Assembly (NCBI GenBank): GCA_947465765.1
Contig: CANIAP010000008.1
Location: 1 to 64,000 of the forward strand
Source: a bacterium
GTDB lineage: Bacteria > Margulisbacteria > Marinamargulisbacteria > SXXA01
Length of the DNA stretch: 64,000 bases
Reading direction: 5' to 3'
Shown in pieces: positions 9,222-31,005 of the stretch. A model generated the notes under the pieces. The model did not search any database, was not told the origin of the DNA, and saw only the letters and a list, made by a program, of their open reading frames with translations. Both the position numbers and the translations under genes were made by a program. Each line of letters begins with the position of its first letter. The stretch's first letter is position 1.

Positions 9222-9468
9222 CGATATTCTTTAGTTGCTCAGTCAACTCACCCATCCGACGTATCGAATCAACCACCTCTTGGCGCCCCGACATAATGCC
9301 CTTCATGGCACTGCTCACGCCCACTTCATGCTCACGCATTTCAGCTTGGCATTTAAGTCGAAATTCTTCTCGTTTACGCTCGATATACCGAAATCGAAAC
9401 AGCAGCATTGCGATGTCCACAATAATCAGAATCGTAATGATAAGAACTGAGGATACTCCGAAAATCAT
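9202..9468 (-). CDS. Small N-terminally anchored coiled-coil membrane protein
   Basis: The protein is 88 aa from the ATG at 9468, which has AAGGAG 5 nt upstream. A GTG at 9474 overlaps the previous stop, but it sits directly on the Shine-Dalgarno and is unlikely to be used. Residues about 5-25 form one membrane helix (SVLIITILIIVDIAMLLF) followed by an Arg/Lys/Glu-rich helix (RYIERKREEFRLKCQAEMRE) that probably forms a coiled coil in the cytoplasm. No family is recognised. Such small bitopic proteins often anchor larger complexes; the neighbours here are the giant helical proteins upstream and the Pro-rich protein downstream. Confidence 0.75.
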   Translation of the reverse strand: MIFGVSSVLIITILIIVDIAMLLFRFRYIERKREEFRLKCQAEMREHEVGVSSAMKGIMSGRQEVVDSIRRMGELTEQLKNIDAEPRA

Positions 9469-9470
9469 GG

Positions 9471-10409
9471 TCACTCCTTTGTCATCGCGGGCATAGACTC
9501 AAGGGCCCAGCGTACATTTTCAAAATTCGCAGTGTCAATGGAGGCCCTCAAGTCATTCATCAACTTAGTCGCGCGATTTCGTTTCGATAAATCAGGATGA
9601 AGTTCATCCGCACGAATCAATTCAATGACGGGGACGATGGTGTCATTGGGAAATTGGTTTAAAACTTTCAATACCCACTGAATATCAGGCATCCGATATA
9701 TCGCCTCCCGGACGGTGCGAAGCAAGGGAAGCCGCCCCTCGTCAGGAAATGCCCGAGGAAGATACGCCAACATCCAATGAAGCTTTAAATATTTATTAAA
9801 ATCGGTTGCGCAATCCAATGGAATCGCCATTCGCACCAGTTCCGCAACCACCTCGGCGACAACGCGAACGACATCATCCCAGTCAAAATCCCGTCGCAAA
9901 ACCAGGGCTGAGACTTCCATATCTGAGACCGATTTGGTGTCATCCATAATTTGGGTCACCAGCCGCTCCACCCGAGTTTCAATCATCGCGGCGCCCTTGG
10001 CTTTGGATACAAAGGTGCCCCCCACCCGACTCATTTGGCCCGCCGAACGATGACGCAACACATGGTATAAGCGGGGCGAATGAATATACAGGTCTTCCAA
10101 TAATTTTCTCTGAAGCGGCGCCCGCAACCCCGAAAATACCTCCAGAAGGATCTCCGGATCCACCCACTCCACCCACACCGCGCTACGCAACTCAACCAAG
10201 GCGGGCGCCATTTGAATCAACGCGGGTGTTCCCAGAGCCTGAGTGATTAATCGGGACACCGAGTCCTCGGCCTCGACAATCATGGCCACGACCACGTCGA
10301 TGGCGTCGGGTTGGAGCCCGACATTCCGTTCCAGTTTTACAAAAATCCGCTCCAAAATGGTCTTTGAAATTGCGGTCTGTTCGTCAGTAAAGTCGCTCAA
10401 GCGAATCAT
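9471..10409 (-). CDS. Unknown 312-aa helical protein of the giant operon
   Basis: The ATG at 10409 is chosen because it follows the stop of the 1282-aa gene by 1 nt and has a GGGGGAA ribosome-binding stretch upstream. The same frame is open further upstream to 10556, but only within the previous gene. The product is helical and looks cytoplasmic, with no signal peptide or membrane segment. It may form helical-repeat bundles (APALVELRSAVWVEWVDPE, RLPLLRTVREAIYRMPDIQ). No family is recognised. Its stop TGA lies within the leader of the small membrane-anchored gene, so the two are coupled. Confidence 0.75.
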   Translation of the reverse strand: MIRLSDFTDEQTAISKTILERIFVKLERNVGLQPDAIDVVVAMIVEAEDSVSRLITQALGTPALIQMAPALVELRSAVWVEWVDPEILLEVFSGLRAPLQRKLLEDLYIHSPRLYHVLRHRSAGQMSRVGGTFVSKAKGAAMIETRVERLVTQIMDDTKSVSDMEVSALVLRRDFDWDDVVRVVAEVVAELVRMAIPLDCATDFNKYLKLHWMLAYLPRAFPDEGRLPLLRTVREAIYRMPDIQWVLKVLNQFPNDTIVPVIELIRADELHPDLSKRNRATKLMNDLRASIDTANFENVRWALESMPAMTKE

Positions 10410-10410
10410 C

Positions 10411-13400
10411 TTAGATTCCCCCCGGCGGTATGTGCCCAGAAAATCCGACATCGGGCGCACTGGACCGCGCCAAACTCCCCAATATGTCAGTGATATCCAT
10501 TCCGTTGGAAATAACCGCTGCCGCCACCTCGGGTGTAATCGCACGTCCCAAAGCATCGAATTTTGTCTTTACCCCACTTGGGCCTGCCGTTTTCGGGTCA
10601 TTCAAGACCCCGATCAACGCGTTAAAATCGGGATGGCTCAGAGAATTATCAGCCTGGGTACCGAGCATCATCATATCCGTCATCAACTGCTGTTTAATAA
10701 GCGCCATATCTGCTCCGGTTTCACGGGAGCGGACGTCCGCACCGACCAACGCCGCATCCACCCATTTCTCAACGCCGACCGATAATAACGTTTGATGCGA
10801 GCCGGTTACTACCCGAGACATTACCAGTATCTCCGTTAATGAAAACCCTTCTTTCGAGAGTGTCCTCAAAATATGATTCCCATCCGAGTTAGAATTTACA
10901 AGGTGTTGCATCTGGGTCTGCGCCTCGCCCAAGCGAGCTACGCTCAACCCCACACTGGCCATGACGTTGGAATGATCGGTCACTAAATCCCGATCATCGG
11001 TCCCCCCTTCCGCTAAAGCGGTGGCAAGCAGCATTCCCAACGCGGCTCGTTTTTTGGGAGTATCCGCTGGATCCGCCGCCCTCAGACTGGATTCGATTAT
11101 CTTTCTTGGGACATCAAATTTGGGGGCACTTTCGTGCATTTCTCCGGGCACAGTAGCAAACCTAAGCGTATCGGGAGTAATCCCATGGCGATCCACCTGC
11201 GCCATCAATTCGGTGACCCCCAAATCCAAATCCAAAGAGGCTACTTTAGATCGATCAAGCATCCCCAGACGTGGCGTCAGCAGTGGCTCTAAACTGCCAC
11301 CGGACACCATCCATCTGGCCATGTCGACTGCATGATCCTCTCGACTTTGTTGCAAACCCGTTTTAAGCTCCGGACACCACTGAAACAGGGGTTGGGCGTC
11401 CCAACGTTGGGTCATTTTTTCGGTTTCCTGAGGCATCGCCTTCATTACCGATGAAGCGAGACGTATTCGGTTTTCATCACTCCCCCCGTCGAGTAGTCCC
11501 GACAACGCCGCATTGGCCCCGGTCACATCGGGAGTCTGAACAATTGAGGCAATGAGCGCATCGCAGGTCGCATCATCTACCGACGATAAAATCTCATGCA
11601 CCCAAGGCTGCACAGAAGTCGTTCTGACTATTTCACCAAAAAGCGCGTGTAGTTTGCCCGTCGTCCCATTCGTCGCCGCACCCCACGTTCCCTCGGTAAT
11701 CTCAGTCCGCACGAAGCGGGACACGGCTCCCTCTAGAGCGGTCCCCGCCTGAGGGCCATTGGGATGCAGGACCTTCAACGCATCCAATGCCGCTGAGGCC
11801 AGATCTTTATTATCTGAAAGCCCCGCAAAACCCGCAGCCGCCTGCATATCGGACTTGCCCATAAATGCCTTTAAGGTTTCGGTGACCATAGTATGACCGA
11901 TATCGTCGAGGACGAGTGGCGCCAATGCCCCCATCAGTTCCGATGCCGCTTGAGGGACGTTCCCGGTCTTACCCACAGTCTCCAATAATGCCGAGATCCA
12001 CCTGCGCGTTTCTGACGCCGGGATTACCTGCCCGGGACACAATGCCCAGAGCGACTTCATAGTTGCTGCACGGTCACCTAACCCGCCCTCGACTTCGTCC
12101 ACAAACTGATCCCCCAACTGGGCGCGGGTCTGGGTCATAAACACAACCGCCCGAGCCCCAAGATCGGGCGGCATCCCCACCCCACCGATCAACCGATCCC
12201 ACACTGACGCACCGGTGTTCGTTGGGGCCCCCAGCACTTTAAATACCGGTGTCTCCAAGATTTTGGCAATCGACGGTTGGGGAACACCGTTAACCACTGC
12301 TCTCACCTGTTTTTCAACCTCGGCGAGGGTACTTCCTATCGCTGCGGGGTTCCCCGTTAGGTTAAAGGCCATCATATCCACCGAATGTTGATCGAGTACG
12401 CCAGACTGCAGCATTGTTTGAAGGCCTTGATCTGGCGGGACACGATCGGCGCCTAATTCGGCAGGCACCGCCGGAGCGCCCACGCTCACTGGCCAGCGCT
12501 CCCGCAATTGATCCCCCAAGTCAGGGAACTGATGGGCGAAGTCCACCAACATAGGCTTGAAATCGGTCATCTTGTGCGCCATTTCAATGGAAACCACAGA
12601 AGGAACAAACCCATTACTCTTCATCGTGTTCAACAAGGACATTCCACTCAATGCATCCCCACGACCTTCATCAATCAAGACCTTTCCAACGACGATTGTG
12701 AGGTCTTTAGGCGCAGCACTCCCCCCCGTCACTCGCGCCAACTCATCAACAGCCGCTCGGCCTGCGGGGGCAGGCAATTCAATCAAGGCGCTCACCAAGG
12801 TCTTGATCGCACCGGCACGGTCTGGCCCCGCCAAAAACTGGGGATCCCCAATCGTTCGCTCAATCACCTCTTTTACATTGGCGCCATTCGGCGTTACTGC
12901 ACCCTTGATGACATCCCTGGCAGTTTCCAACTCCGTCACTGCCCGCATTAATACTCGGGACCGATACGCTTCAGGGGTGTCATCATCCGATTTTAGTGCC
13001 GTTGTGGCCTGCGCTATAAAATGAGGATTATTGGCCACTTTTGAGGCAAATCGCTCAATATCGGCAGAATGGGAATCCACAAATAATGCCAAGTTATTCG
13101 TGGTTAAATGCGGGATCAAGTCAGGGGAGTTTTCCGCCATAATGAGGGCCGCATGCGGTTTGGCGTTTATGGCCTCGACCCAACGGGTAGTCGCACCCAA
13201 ATCCGAAGAATTCGCAAAACTGCTCTGATCCGAGGGATCCAATTGGTGGATCACTGCCGACTTAACCGCCGGAATCGACCGAAGCATTTGTGCTGAGGAG
13301 CCCTTAATCTCGCCTTCAGTTAAGCGGGTCGCCAAAGCCTCTGCCAGTTCTGGACTGATCGCGGTTAAATTCCTCAATGCCAATGCGCCTTTGGCGGATG

Positions 13401-14255
13401 ACATTAACGTCGGCAATACCGCGTTACTTATCTCGGCATTCTTTGCAATGTGAAGCATGGGCTGTAGTAGAGCATCGGCGGGTAGATTCGGGTTTTCTGC
13501 CGCCATCAACAACTGGGTGGTCGAGTCCAAATCCCCGGTGGGCCTCAAAGAACGGACATCCACACCGATTCCCAAATCGTTCAGTCGTCCGTGGAGTTCA
13601 GTACCCCAAGATCGCCCACCTTCCGCCGGCAGATTCGATGGTTCCAACGGATGATGTGTGTCCAAATGGGCCACCAACCCATCTCGCGGTTCGGGCGCCA
13701 TACGTTGAAACAACTGGGTCACCCCTTGAATCTCAAGCGCACCGGTACCGTCCCTCAGAATAAACGAGACATCTGGGTTTTGATCGGCGGCGGTAAACAT
13801 TTGTTGCCAAAATAACCCTCGGGCTTGCCCATCGGGGATACGGGGGCTCAAGTCGCCAATGACCGAATACACTCGACTTGGGGGCTCGGCGGCTTCAGCC
13901 ACCGTCTTTGATAAGTTATTCAACGCCGTTGCCATCGCCTGCGGGGTTTGGTGGCTTGAAATCACGCCCGCCAATACATCGGGGGACGTTTGAAGCATAT
14001 CCGTGACGGTGGCCTTGGCGACGGCGGTTTCACTTTCCAGCAACCCCGATCCCCGGATCAGCCCCACCATGACGTCGACGCCTTTAGCCTGATTATTGGA
14101 AAAAGCGACGTTGATCGCGTCTGTCAATCGCCCCACATGCACTGACGTCATCTTATCGCCCATCCCCGCCATGCCGTTCAATCGCGAGGCCGTTTCCAAT
14201 GCAATAGCCAAAGGTTCATTACTATTCGCCTCAATATCTGAGTCTGGGATTTCGT

Positions 14256-14259
<4 letters not shown>
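10411..14259 (-). CDS. Very large helical protein (1282 aa), second gene of giant operon
   Basis: ATG at 14259 overlaps the stop of the 4061-aa gene by 4 nt (ATGA). The sequence is almost entirely alpha-helical in character, rich in Ala, Leu, Gly, Thr, Met and Asp, and looks like an irregular alpha-solenoid: short helices such as ALALRNLTAISPELAEALAT and AASELMGALAPLVLDDIGHT recur without a fixed period. I see no signal peptide, no obvious membrane helix and no enzymatic motif. Its style resembles the C-terminal half of the preceding giant protein, so the two may share ancestry or stack together. No known family is recognised. It is a confident gene with unknown function. Confidence 0.85.
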
Positions 14260-26441
<12,182 letters not shown>

Positions 26442-26584
26442 AATGCCACTTCCCTTCAGAATTTTTAAAAAGTCACCTGATTTGAGTCAGTAAATAGGGG
26501 CGCGTAACAGATACACGTATAGCGGTTAGGTCCAACGCCCCATGGGGGTATTCCCAATTTGGGACATCCTAAAACATTTTAAAA

Positions 26585-28033
26585 TTACCGACGTGCAATA
26601 CACTCCAATATCAACCGACGAACAAGATCGGGCTTGGCTCGACCCTGGGTCTCTTTCATCACTTGGCCCATCAAAAAATCAGCTGAATTTGTTTTTCCAC
26701 TCTTTACCTTTTCGACGACATCCAGGTTCGCGTCCAAAATCCGATCCACAACCGCGACCAATTCACCCGTGTCTGAAATCTGCGTGGCCCCTGATGCCGC
26801 AACCACCGCGTCCGGCAATTGGCCCGTTTGGACACATTTTTCCAGAACTTCTTTGGCCATTTTGCCCGATAATTTCCCCGACTGAATCAATCCCAATAGT
26901 TGGACCAATCCCGCAGGGGTTATTTTGGACTCCTTAAACGACTGTTTTGTCTCTTTTAATACCGAATTCAGGTCCCCAACGACCCATTTTGCCGCATCTT
27001 TTGGCACGGCGCCGGCCGCAATACACTGATCCAAATACTGGCTCGTCTCGGGCTCGGTCAACACCACATCAATTTCAAACTCCGACAGCCCCGCGTCACG
27101 ATATCGGCGTGCTTTGGCTTCGGGGAGCTCGGGCAACATGGCGCGAATCGTGTCGATCCATTGGGTCGTAAGGACCAATGGATATAAGTCGGGCTCTGGG
27201 AAATATCGGTAATCGTGGGACTCTTCTTTATCGCGTAACACTCGCGTCGTTTGGGTGGCCTCGTCATATTGACGGGTTTGCTGAACAATTCGTTCACCGG
27301 CGGTAAGTAGCTGGGTTTGCCGGGCAATTTCTGAATGAATGGCCCGCTCAATACTACGAAATGAATTGACGTTTTTGGTTTCCGTCCGCGTCCCAAACGG
27401 TTCAGTTCCAACAGGACGGAGCGATACATTGATATCCGCCCTCAAACTGCCCTCGTCCATATTTCCGTCACAAATCCCCAAATAGACCAATCGCTGACGC
27501 AAGGCCTCGACGTACAATCGGGCTTCCTGCGCGGTTCGGATATCCGGTTCTGAGACAATCTCAATCAACGGCGTACAGGCCCGGTTCAAATCGACATGGG
27601 AATGGGTGGCCCCCGCGATGGTATCCGACCCTTGGTGAATCAGCTTTCCGGCGTCTTCTTCCATATGAATTCGGGTAATCCCAATTCGCTTTTTGACGCC
27701 ATCCACACGGATATCTAAATGGCCGCCCAAACAAATGGGTTGATCGTATTGGCTAATTTGGTAACCCTTGGGGAGGTCGGGATAAAAATAATTTTTTCGG
27801 GAAAAGACCGAGGTGTGTCGGACGTCGCAATCCAGCGCCAGTCCCGCCATGATTGCGTACTCCACTGCGCGGCGATTTAATACGGGAAGGGCGCCTGGCA
27901 TCCCTAAGCAGACCGGGCAAACGTTGGTATTGGGTCGATCCCCAAACTGGGTGGAACACCCACAAAATAATTTTGTGTTGGTTTTGAGCTGAGCGTGTAC
28001 CTCTATCCCAATTACTACCTCGAAAACGGTCAT
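26585..28033 (-). CDS. gatB: Aspartyl/glutamyl-tRNA amidotransferase subunit B
   Basis: Subunit B of GatCAB binds mischarged Glu-tRNA(Gln) or Asp-tRNA(Asn) and phosphorylates the acid before amidation in the cytoplasm. At 482 aa the length is normal. The N-terminal cradle shows VVIGIEVHAQLKTNTKLFC and CPVCLGMPGALPVLN, then the family segment HMEEDAGKLIH and DLNRACTPLIEIVSEPD. The C-terminal part (about 330-480) matches the GatB/YqeY helical tail that touches tRNA (GKMAKEVLEK, NSADFLMGQVMKETQGRA). ATG at 28033 overlaps the gatA stop by 4 nt (ATGA), so the order gatC-gatA-gatB is a coupled operon. About 140 bp separate its stop from the giant gene downstream, with no clear terminator between them. 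Confidence 0.97.
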   Translation of the reverse strand: MTVFEVVIGIEVHAQLKTNTKLFCGCSTQFGDRPNTNVCPVCLGMPGALPVLNRRAVEYAIMAGLALDCDVRHTSVFSRKNYFYPDLPKGYQISQYDQPICLGGHLDIRVDGVKKRIGITRIHMEEDAGKLIHQGSDTIAGATHSHVDLNRACTPLIEIVSEPDIRTAQEARLYVEALRQRLVYLGICDGNMDEGSLRADINVSLRPVGTEPFGTRTETKNVNSFRSIERAIHSEIARQTQLLTAGERIVQQTRQYDEATQTTRVLRDKEESHDYRYFPEPDLYPLVLTTQWIDTIRAMLPELPEAKARRYRDAGLSEFEIDVVLTEPETSQYLDQCIAAGAVPKDAAKWVVGDLNSVLKETKQSFKESKITPAGLVQLLGLIQSGKLSGKMAKEVLEKCVQTGQLPDAVVAASGATQISDTGELVAVVDRILDANLDVVEKVKSGKTNSADFLMGQVMKETQGRAKPDLVRRLILECIARR

Positions 28034-29505
28034 TGCGCGCTCCTCATGACTGGGGACTGGAATCGAGTGGGAAATTGAGACAATTCCTGGAATCCGGCCG
28101 CCACATTTAGAATCTGTTGGTCCCCAAACGCAGGGCCAATGATTTGAAGCCCCACCGGCAATCCCTGGTCTAACCCACAGGGAACCGAAATCGCCGGAAG
28201 CCCCGCCATATTCACCGGAATGGTTGCAATATCGGCCAGATACATCGCCAACGGGTTGGATTCATGTTCGCCCAATTTAAACGCAACCGACGGCGTCGTG
28301 GGGGTCATAATGACATCGTATTTTTCAAATGCCTGGGCAAAATCTCGGACAATCAGTGATCTCAACTTTTGGGCCTTGGTATAATACGCATCGTAATATC
28401 CCGAGCTTAGAACATAGGTGCCAATAATAATTCGCCGTTTAACTTCAGGGCCAAATCCACCGCCACGGGACCGCCGAAACATATCCCGCAAATTATCCGC
28501 CTCGGAATCACGGTAGCCATATCGAACCCCATCAAACCGGGACAAGTTCGCGGAGGCTTCCGCCGGCGCGATGATGTAATACGTGGTGACGGCCTCCTTG
28601 AGCGACGGCATTGCAATTTCTTCCCAGGTGGCGCCGTTGGCTTTTAAAAGATCCAACGCCGCGACTACTTGGGCTTTCACCCCCGGTTCAATTTCGGACC
28701 CAAACAATTCTTTGGGGACTCCAATTTTAAGACCTGCGACGGTGGGTTTTAGATTCGAATAATAGGACTCGGACCGACGCGGTGATGACGTGGCATCATG
28801 GGTATCGACTCCCGAAATGGCCTCCAATACCAGGGCTGCGTCTTCGACCGTTCTTGAAAACGGCCCGATCTGATCCAGAGACGAGGCGAACGCCACCAAC
28901 CCGTATCGAGATACCCGGCCATACGTCGGCTTCATCCCGACGACGCCACAAAATGCAGCCGGTTGGCGGATGGATCCGCCGGTATCTGAGCCCAGCGAAA
29001 CGACGACTTGGCCTGCCGCCACCGCCGCCGCCGACCCCCCCGACGAGCCCCCCGGAACACGGGAGGTATCCCAAGGATTTAACGAGGTGTGAAACGAGGA
29101 ATTTTCCGTGGATGAGCCCATCGCAAATTCATCCAAATTGGTCTTGCCTGTAACGATGACTTGTTGGGCCTGGAGACGGTCAGTGACCGTCGCGTTAAAC
29201 GATGGGATAAATCCTTTAAGAATCTGGGACGCGCAGGTCGTCGGCACTCCGGACACATGAATATTGTCCTTGATCGCGATGGGAATACCCGCCAGTAACG
29301 ACAAGGCGTCACCCCGATCAAACTGGATGTCTAACGCCTGAGCCTGAGCCAACGACTCCGACTGAAATGTGGTTAAATACGATTTTACTTGGGGTTCCAC
29401 CTGGTCATGATGGGCCCACAATCCCGCCACCACATCCGCCACTTTTACCGATCGATTTCGAAAGGCCTTCCCTAACTCGACTGCCGAACTTCGCCATGTC
29501 GTCAT
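28030..29505 (-). CDS. gatA: Aspartyl/glutamyl-tRNA amidotransferase subunit A
   Basis: The amidase subunit of GatCAB hydrolyses glutamine and delivers ammonia to GatB. At 491 aa it is full length. The amidase signature is intact: the catalytic Lys in IPIAIKDNIHV, the Gly/Ser loop PGGSSGGSAAAVAAG and the nucleophile region GSDTGGSIRQPAAFCG. The Ser-cisSer-Lys triad therefore appears complete. The C-terminal segment with MTPTTPSVAFKLGEHESN and NMAGLPAISVPCG is typical. ATG at 29505 shares one base with the gatC stop (TAATG) and its own stop overlaps gatB by 4 nt, so the three subunits should be made in fixed proportion. Confidence 0.97.
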   Translation of the reverse strand: MTTWRSSAVELGKAFRNRSVKVADVVAGLWAHHDQVEPQVKSYLTTFQSESLAQAQALDIQFDRGDALSLLAGIPIAIKDNIHVSGVPTTCASQILKGFIPSFNATVTDRLQAQQVIVTGKTNLDEFAMGSSTENSSFHTSLNPWDTSRVPGGSSGGSAAAVAAGQVVVSLGSDTGGSIRQPAAFCGVVGMKPTYGRVSRYGLVAFASSLDQIGPFSRTVEDAALVLEAISGVDTHDATSSPRRSESYYSNLKPTVAGLKIGVPKELFGSEIEPGVKAQVVAALDLLKANGATWEEIAMPSLKEAVTTYYIIAPAEASANLSRFDGVRYGYRDSEADNLRDMFRRSRGGGFGPEVKRRIIIGTYVLSSGYYDAYYTKAQKLRSLIVRDFAQAFEKYDVIMTPTTPSVAFKLGEHESNPLAMYLADIATIPVNMAGLPAISVPCGLDQGLPVGLQIIGPAFGDQQILNVAAGFQELSQFPTRFQSPVMRSAQ

Positions 29506-29786
29506 TATAAAATCCTCGGAACAACGAAAGAATGGTCGGCCCAGGCCGGTGCATTCTCCACGAGTCGAAGGTCCGACTGGGGGACAACGACGTCATCACG
29601 CAACGCCATGTCCACCGAAAACGCGGTGGCCGCCGGCGAAACGTGGGTCAAATCAAACTGATTAATACTTTCCATGTGTGTCAAAATCGACTGAATTTGG
29701 GGAAGGAATTTCTCCTTCAACGCCGCACTCACGTCCAGGTGGGCCAATTGAATGATGTGATCGAGGTCAGATTGAGAAAATGTCAT
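29505..29786 (-). CDS. gatC: Aspartyl/glutamyl-tRNA amidotransferase subunit C
   Basis: GatC stabilises the GatA-GatB complex by wrapping around their interface. The 93-aa product shows the usual order: an N-terminal helix with DLDHIIQLAHLDV, a helix ending in ILTHMESINQFD, then THVSPAAT and a C-terminal ALRDDVVV and HSFVVPRIL. ATG at 29786 is chosen over a TTG 6 nt upstream because it matches the family's usual N-terminus; neither has a strong Shine-Dalgarno. The gene follows an unrelated 360-aa gene by about 20 nt. Confidence 0.93.
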   Translation of the reverse strand: MTFSQSDLDHIIQLAHLDVSAALKEKFLPQIQSILTHMESINQFDLTHVSPAATAFSVDMALRDDVVVPQSDLRLVENAPAWADHSFVVPRIL

Positions 29787-29808
29787 GGTCAAAAGTATAA
29801 CAGGAAAT

Positions 29809-30891
29809 TTAACTCACCGAACACCCGCATCCCACTGACGGAGTCAGCGAATTCAACATGGCTTTTTGACCTGATTTTAGCGAGGGATTCGACCATAATC
29901 TGGAAATCGCGGGACGAAGCACATTGCAAGATTCTTGCCATCTAGGATCCTCCGCCATTTTCACACCCGCATCCTTAAAAATGGATATAAGATCCGACTC
30001 CAACGGCTTCAAATGTGCGGCATCGGAATCAATCAAGCACGCCTTCACCATATCCAAAACATCGGCCGCATGGGCCACACAATTCAACCGCTTATTGTCC
30101 GACAAAACCGTCTGATTCCGATTGTAAAACCCGATCATATTGTACAATGTCATTACTGCCAGATTGGCGGCTTCCCCGTCCTCCATCCGAATGGAAATTT
30201 CGACAAAAAGGGACCCTGCCGTCAATGTCGAGTCAATCCACTGCGGTGTATGGCCCATGCAGCGCACCACCTCCTGAGTCCGACTCCGCCAATCCGCAAG
30301 ACGGGAACCCGCATAGGGCTCGCCGTACACACGCTCTTGCCGAATCCCAAGATCCACCAATTTAAGCCGATACTGCGCCGAGTACGGCGTGAGCGTTACA
30401 AATTGGGGGTCAGCCGACGGAAGTTCAGACAACGAAATCGCTTGTTGGTAAAAATACCGCGCCGAATCGTACGACTGCAGTGAAACGGACCGATCCGACA
30501 TCAACATCGAATCACCATGCCCCGAATAATTTAAACCCAGCTCATAATAAACGTCGGTCTGGTTCTCTGGCGGTACCGACGCCCACATCGAGCTGTTAAG
30601 CACGGGCAACAAACCCTCAATGGCCGACATGGAGTCCCCTGCACTCCGAGACATCCTCGCACGCTCGAGCGCCTCCTCACGAGGCACCGAATATGCCAGA
30701 GGCATTGCCTCCTTGGCGTAGATCATCGGGTTCACCTGCATTGGGGTAATCTTCGAACCATCGTCATGGATCTCAACCGCCGTCGCAATGGGTTCAGGAT
30801 ACATCCACCACTCCATCGGTGGCGCAGACGGCACCACCCCTCCAGACCACTGAGACGCAACAACCCGCTTCATCAGAAAATAAATTCCCAT
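29809..30891 (-). CDS. Unknown 360-aa protein, possibly TPR-like helical
   Basis: I do not recognise a family. ATG at 30891 is preferred because GGGAGGG lies 6 nt upstream; a TTG at 30906 would lie at the start of that Shine-Dalgarno. The first 35 residues (MGIYFLMKRVVASQWSGGVV and PSAPPMEWW) could be a poor signal or an amphipathic segment. Two stretches look like tetratricopeptide-type helices (TDVYYELGLNYSGHGDSM and SYDSARYFYQQAISLSE). The extreme C-terminus GCGCSVS is cysteine-rich. It lies upstream of gatC in the same direction and downstream of the giant outer-membrane protein, with about 115 nt between. An envelope role is possible from context only. Confidence 0.65.
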   Translation of the reverse strand: MGIYFLMKRVVASQWSGGVVPSAPPMEWWMYPEPIATAVEIHDDGSKITPMQVNPMIYAKEAMPLAYSVPREEALERARMSRSAGDSMSAIEGLLPVLNSSMWASVPPENQTDVYYELGLNYSGHGDSMLMSDRSVSLQSYDSARYFYQQAISLSELPSADPQFVTLTPYSAQYRLKLVDLGIRQERVYGEPYAGSRLADWRSRTQEVVRCMGHTPQWIDSTLTAGSLFVEISIRMEDGEAANLAVMTLYNMIGFYNRNQTVLSDNKRLNCVAHAADVLDMVKACLIDSDAAHLKPLESDLISIFKDAGVKMAEDPRWQESCNVLRPAISRLWSNPSLKSGQKAMLNSLTPSVGCGCSVS

Positions 30892-31005
30892 CGAAAACCC
30901 TCCCAAAAATAGTTGGATAAGATCAAAGTGTAGTCGCTATTTCAGGGGGAATCTAGGCCCCTTTTATTTTGTTCGGGGGGCTCGAATAAACGCAGCGCCG
31001 ATCGT

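Noticed and set aside
26442-26584. Promoter for the giant operon
   Set aside because: Candidate -35/-10 pairs such as TTGGAC with TATCTG can be drawn, but none is clearly better than chance in this AT-mixed spacer.
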